Assembly (NCBI GenBank): GCA_964562575.1
Contig: CAZLTY010000235.1
Coordinates: 1 to 5,670, forward strand
Reading direction: 5' to 3'
From: SG8-4 sp964562575
GTDB taxonomy: Bacteria > Planctomycetota > Phycisphaerae > Sedimentisphaerales > Anaerobacaceae
Length of the DNA: 5,670 nucleotides
Under the pieces are notes generated by a model. It saw only the letters and a list, made by a program, of their open reading frames with translations. It was not told the DNA's origin and did not search any database. The position numbers were made by a program, and so were the translations under genes. How positions within the stretch are numbered: the first letter of the stretch is position 1; the number at the start of each line of letters is the position of its first letter. This document shows, one piece after another, positions 5,461 to 5,670 of this stretch.

Positions 5461-5670
5461 CTATAACTGTCTCTTCACCGCCTGGGCGTGGATCAGCTCG
5501 AACACGGCCTTGACAAATTCCGCATCCAGCCCGAGTTGCTCTGCCTTAGCCATGTGATCTTCGAGGATGTTCTCCCACTGATCTATCTGCAAGACAGGAA
5601 TACTGTGCTGCTGCTTGAGCTCGCCGATCTCCTCGACCCACCTCATCCTCTCGGCCAGATCCTGCATGAT
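5461..5670 (-). CDS. AroQ-type chorismate mutase domain, C-terminal end (5' end outside window)
   Basis: The visible 69 residues run off the window edge; the frame is open at 5670, and the ATG at 5667-5665 is probably internal. They align without gaps to the end of the E. coli PheA chorismate mutase domain (chorismate to prephenate, Phe/Tyr pathway). LAERM supplies Arg8 (E. coli Arg28), EIGELK supplies Lys19 (Lys39), and the penultimate residue Gln68 matches Gln88. The GLDAEFVKAVFELIH segment is also typical. Positions of E. coli Asp48, Arg51 and Glu52 read Gln28, Gln31 and Trp32. The style (PVLQIDQWENIL) recalls mutase domains fused behind DAHP synthase in Bacteroidetes-type bifunctional enzymes, so the full gene may be such a fusion or a short stand-alone mutase. 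The gene converges on pilT with 184 bp between the stops. The family call is confident; the full architecture is unknown. Confidence 0.8.
   Translation of the reverse strand: MMQDLAERMRWVEEIGELKQQHSIPVLQIDQWENILEDHMAKAEQLGLDAEFVKAVFELIHAQAVKRQL

Noticed and set aside
1..5670. CRISPR array, tRNA, rRNA, insertion sequence or prophage signals
   Set aside because: I saw no regularly spaced repeats, tRNA cloverleaf, rRNA-like sequence, transposase or terminal inverted repeats on either strand.

Overview
The window reads as ordinary chromosomal DNA of a Gram-negative bacterium at moderate GC. Its core is cinA followed by the two type IV pilus motor ATPase genes pilB and pilT, all on the plus strand. 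A subtilase fragment lies at the left edge, and a convergent, edge-truncated chorismate mutase gene lies at the right. The PilB/PilT motif flavour (RQAPN in PilB, EEPIEYYH in PilT), the subtilase with a C-terminal beta domain, and a TTCGA/GATATT-rich intergenic element suggest Planctomycetota or a relative. That placement rests on recollection of family style, not on a search, and is low confidence.

Layout: 1-108 is closed by stops in all three plus frames and probably holds the decayed upstream part of a subtilase. 109-828 encodes the C-terminal part of an S8 serine peptidase, with the catalytic Ser motif but no Asp or His motif. 829-1053 is intergenic, with two small inverted repeats, a weakly protein-like minus-strand reading and a possible cinA promoter close to the start codon. 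1054-2292 is full-length cinA. A near-consensus sigma70-type promoter (TTGACT, 17 bp, TATAAT, with extended -10) overlaps the cinA stop codon and should drive pilB (2354-4090) and pilT (4119-5276), which are 28 bp apart and both have good Shine-Dalgarno sites. 5277-5460 is a convergent intergenic region with a repeat-like element and possible hairpin terminators. 5461-5670 (minus) is the C-terminal end of an AroQ-type chorismate mutase.

How the genes relate: PilB powers pilus extension and PilT powers retraction, so they form an extension/retraction pair at the inner-membrane base of a type IV pilus. PilB begins with a tandem motif matching the cyclic-di-GMP-binding MshEN domain, so extension may be controlled by that messenger. 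No pilC, pilM-Q or pilin gene is visible. CinA is an NMN deamidase/nucleotide pyrophosphatase historically tied to competence. Its position beside pilus motors is suggestive for DNA uptake, but the promoter between them argues for separate transcription.

I did not find a clearly novel multi-gene system. The most useful second-look items are the MshEN motif in PilB, the promoter on the cinA stop codon, the broken subtilase, the Lys/His-rich tail of PilT, the repeat at 5287-5328 and the active-site changes in the chorismate mutase domain.
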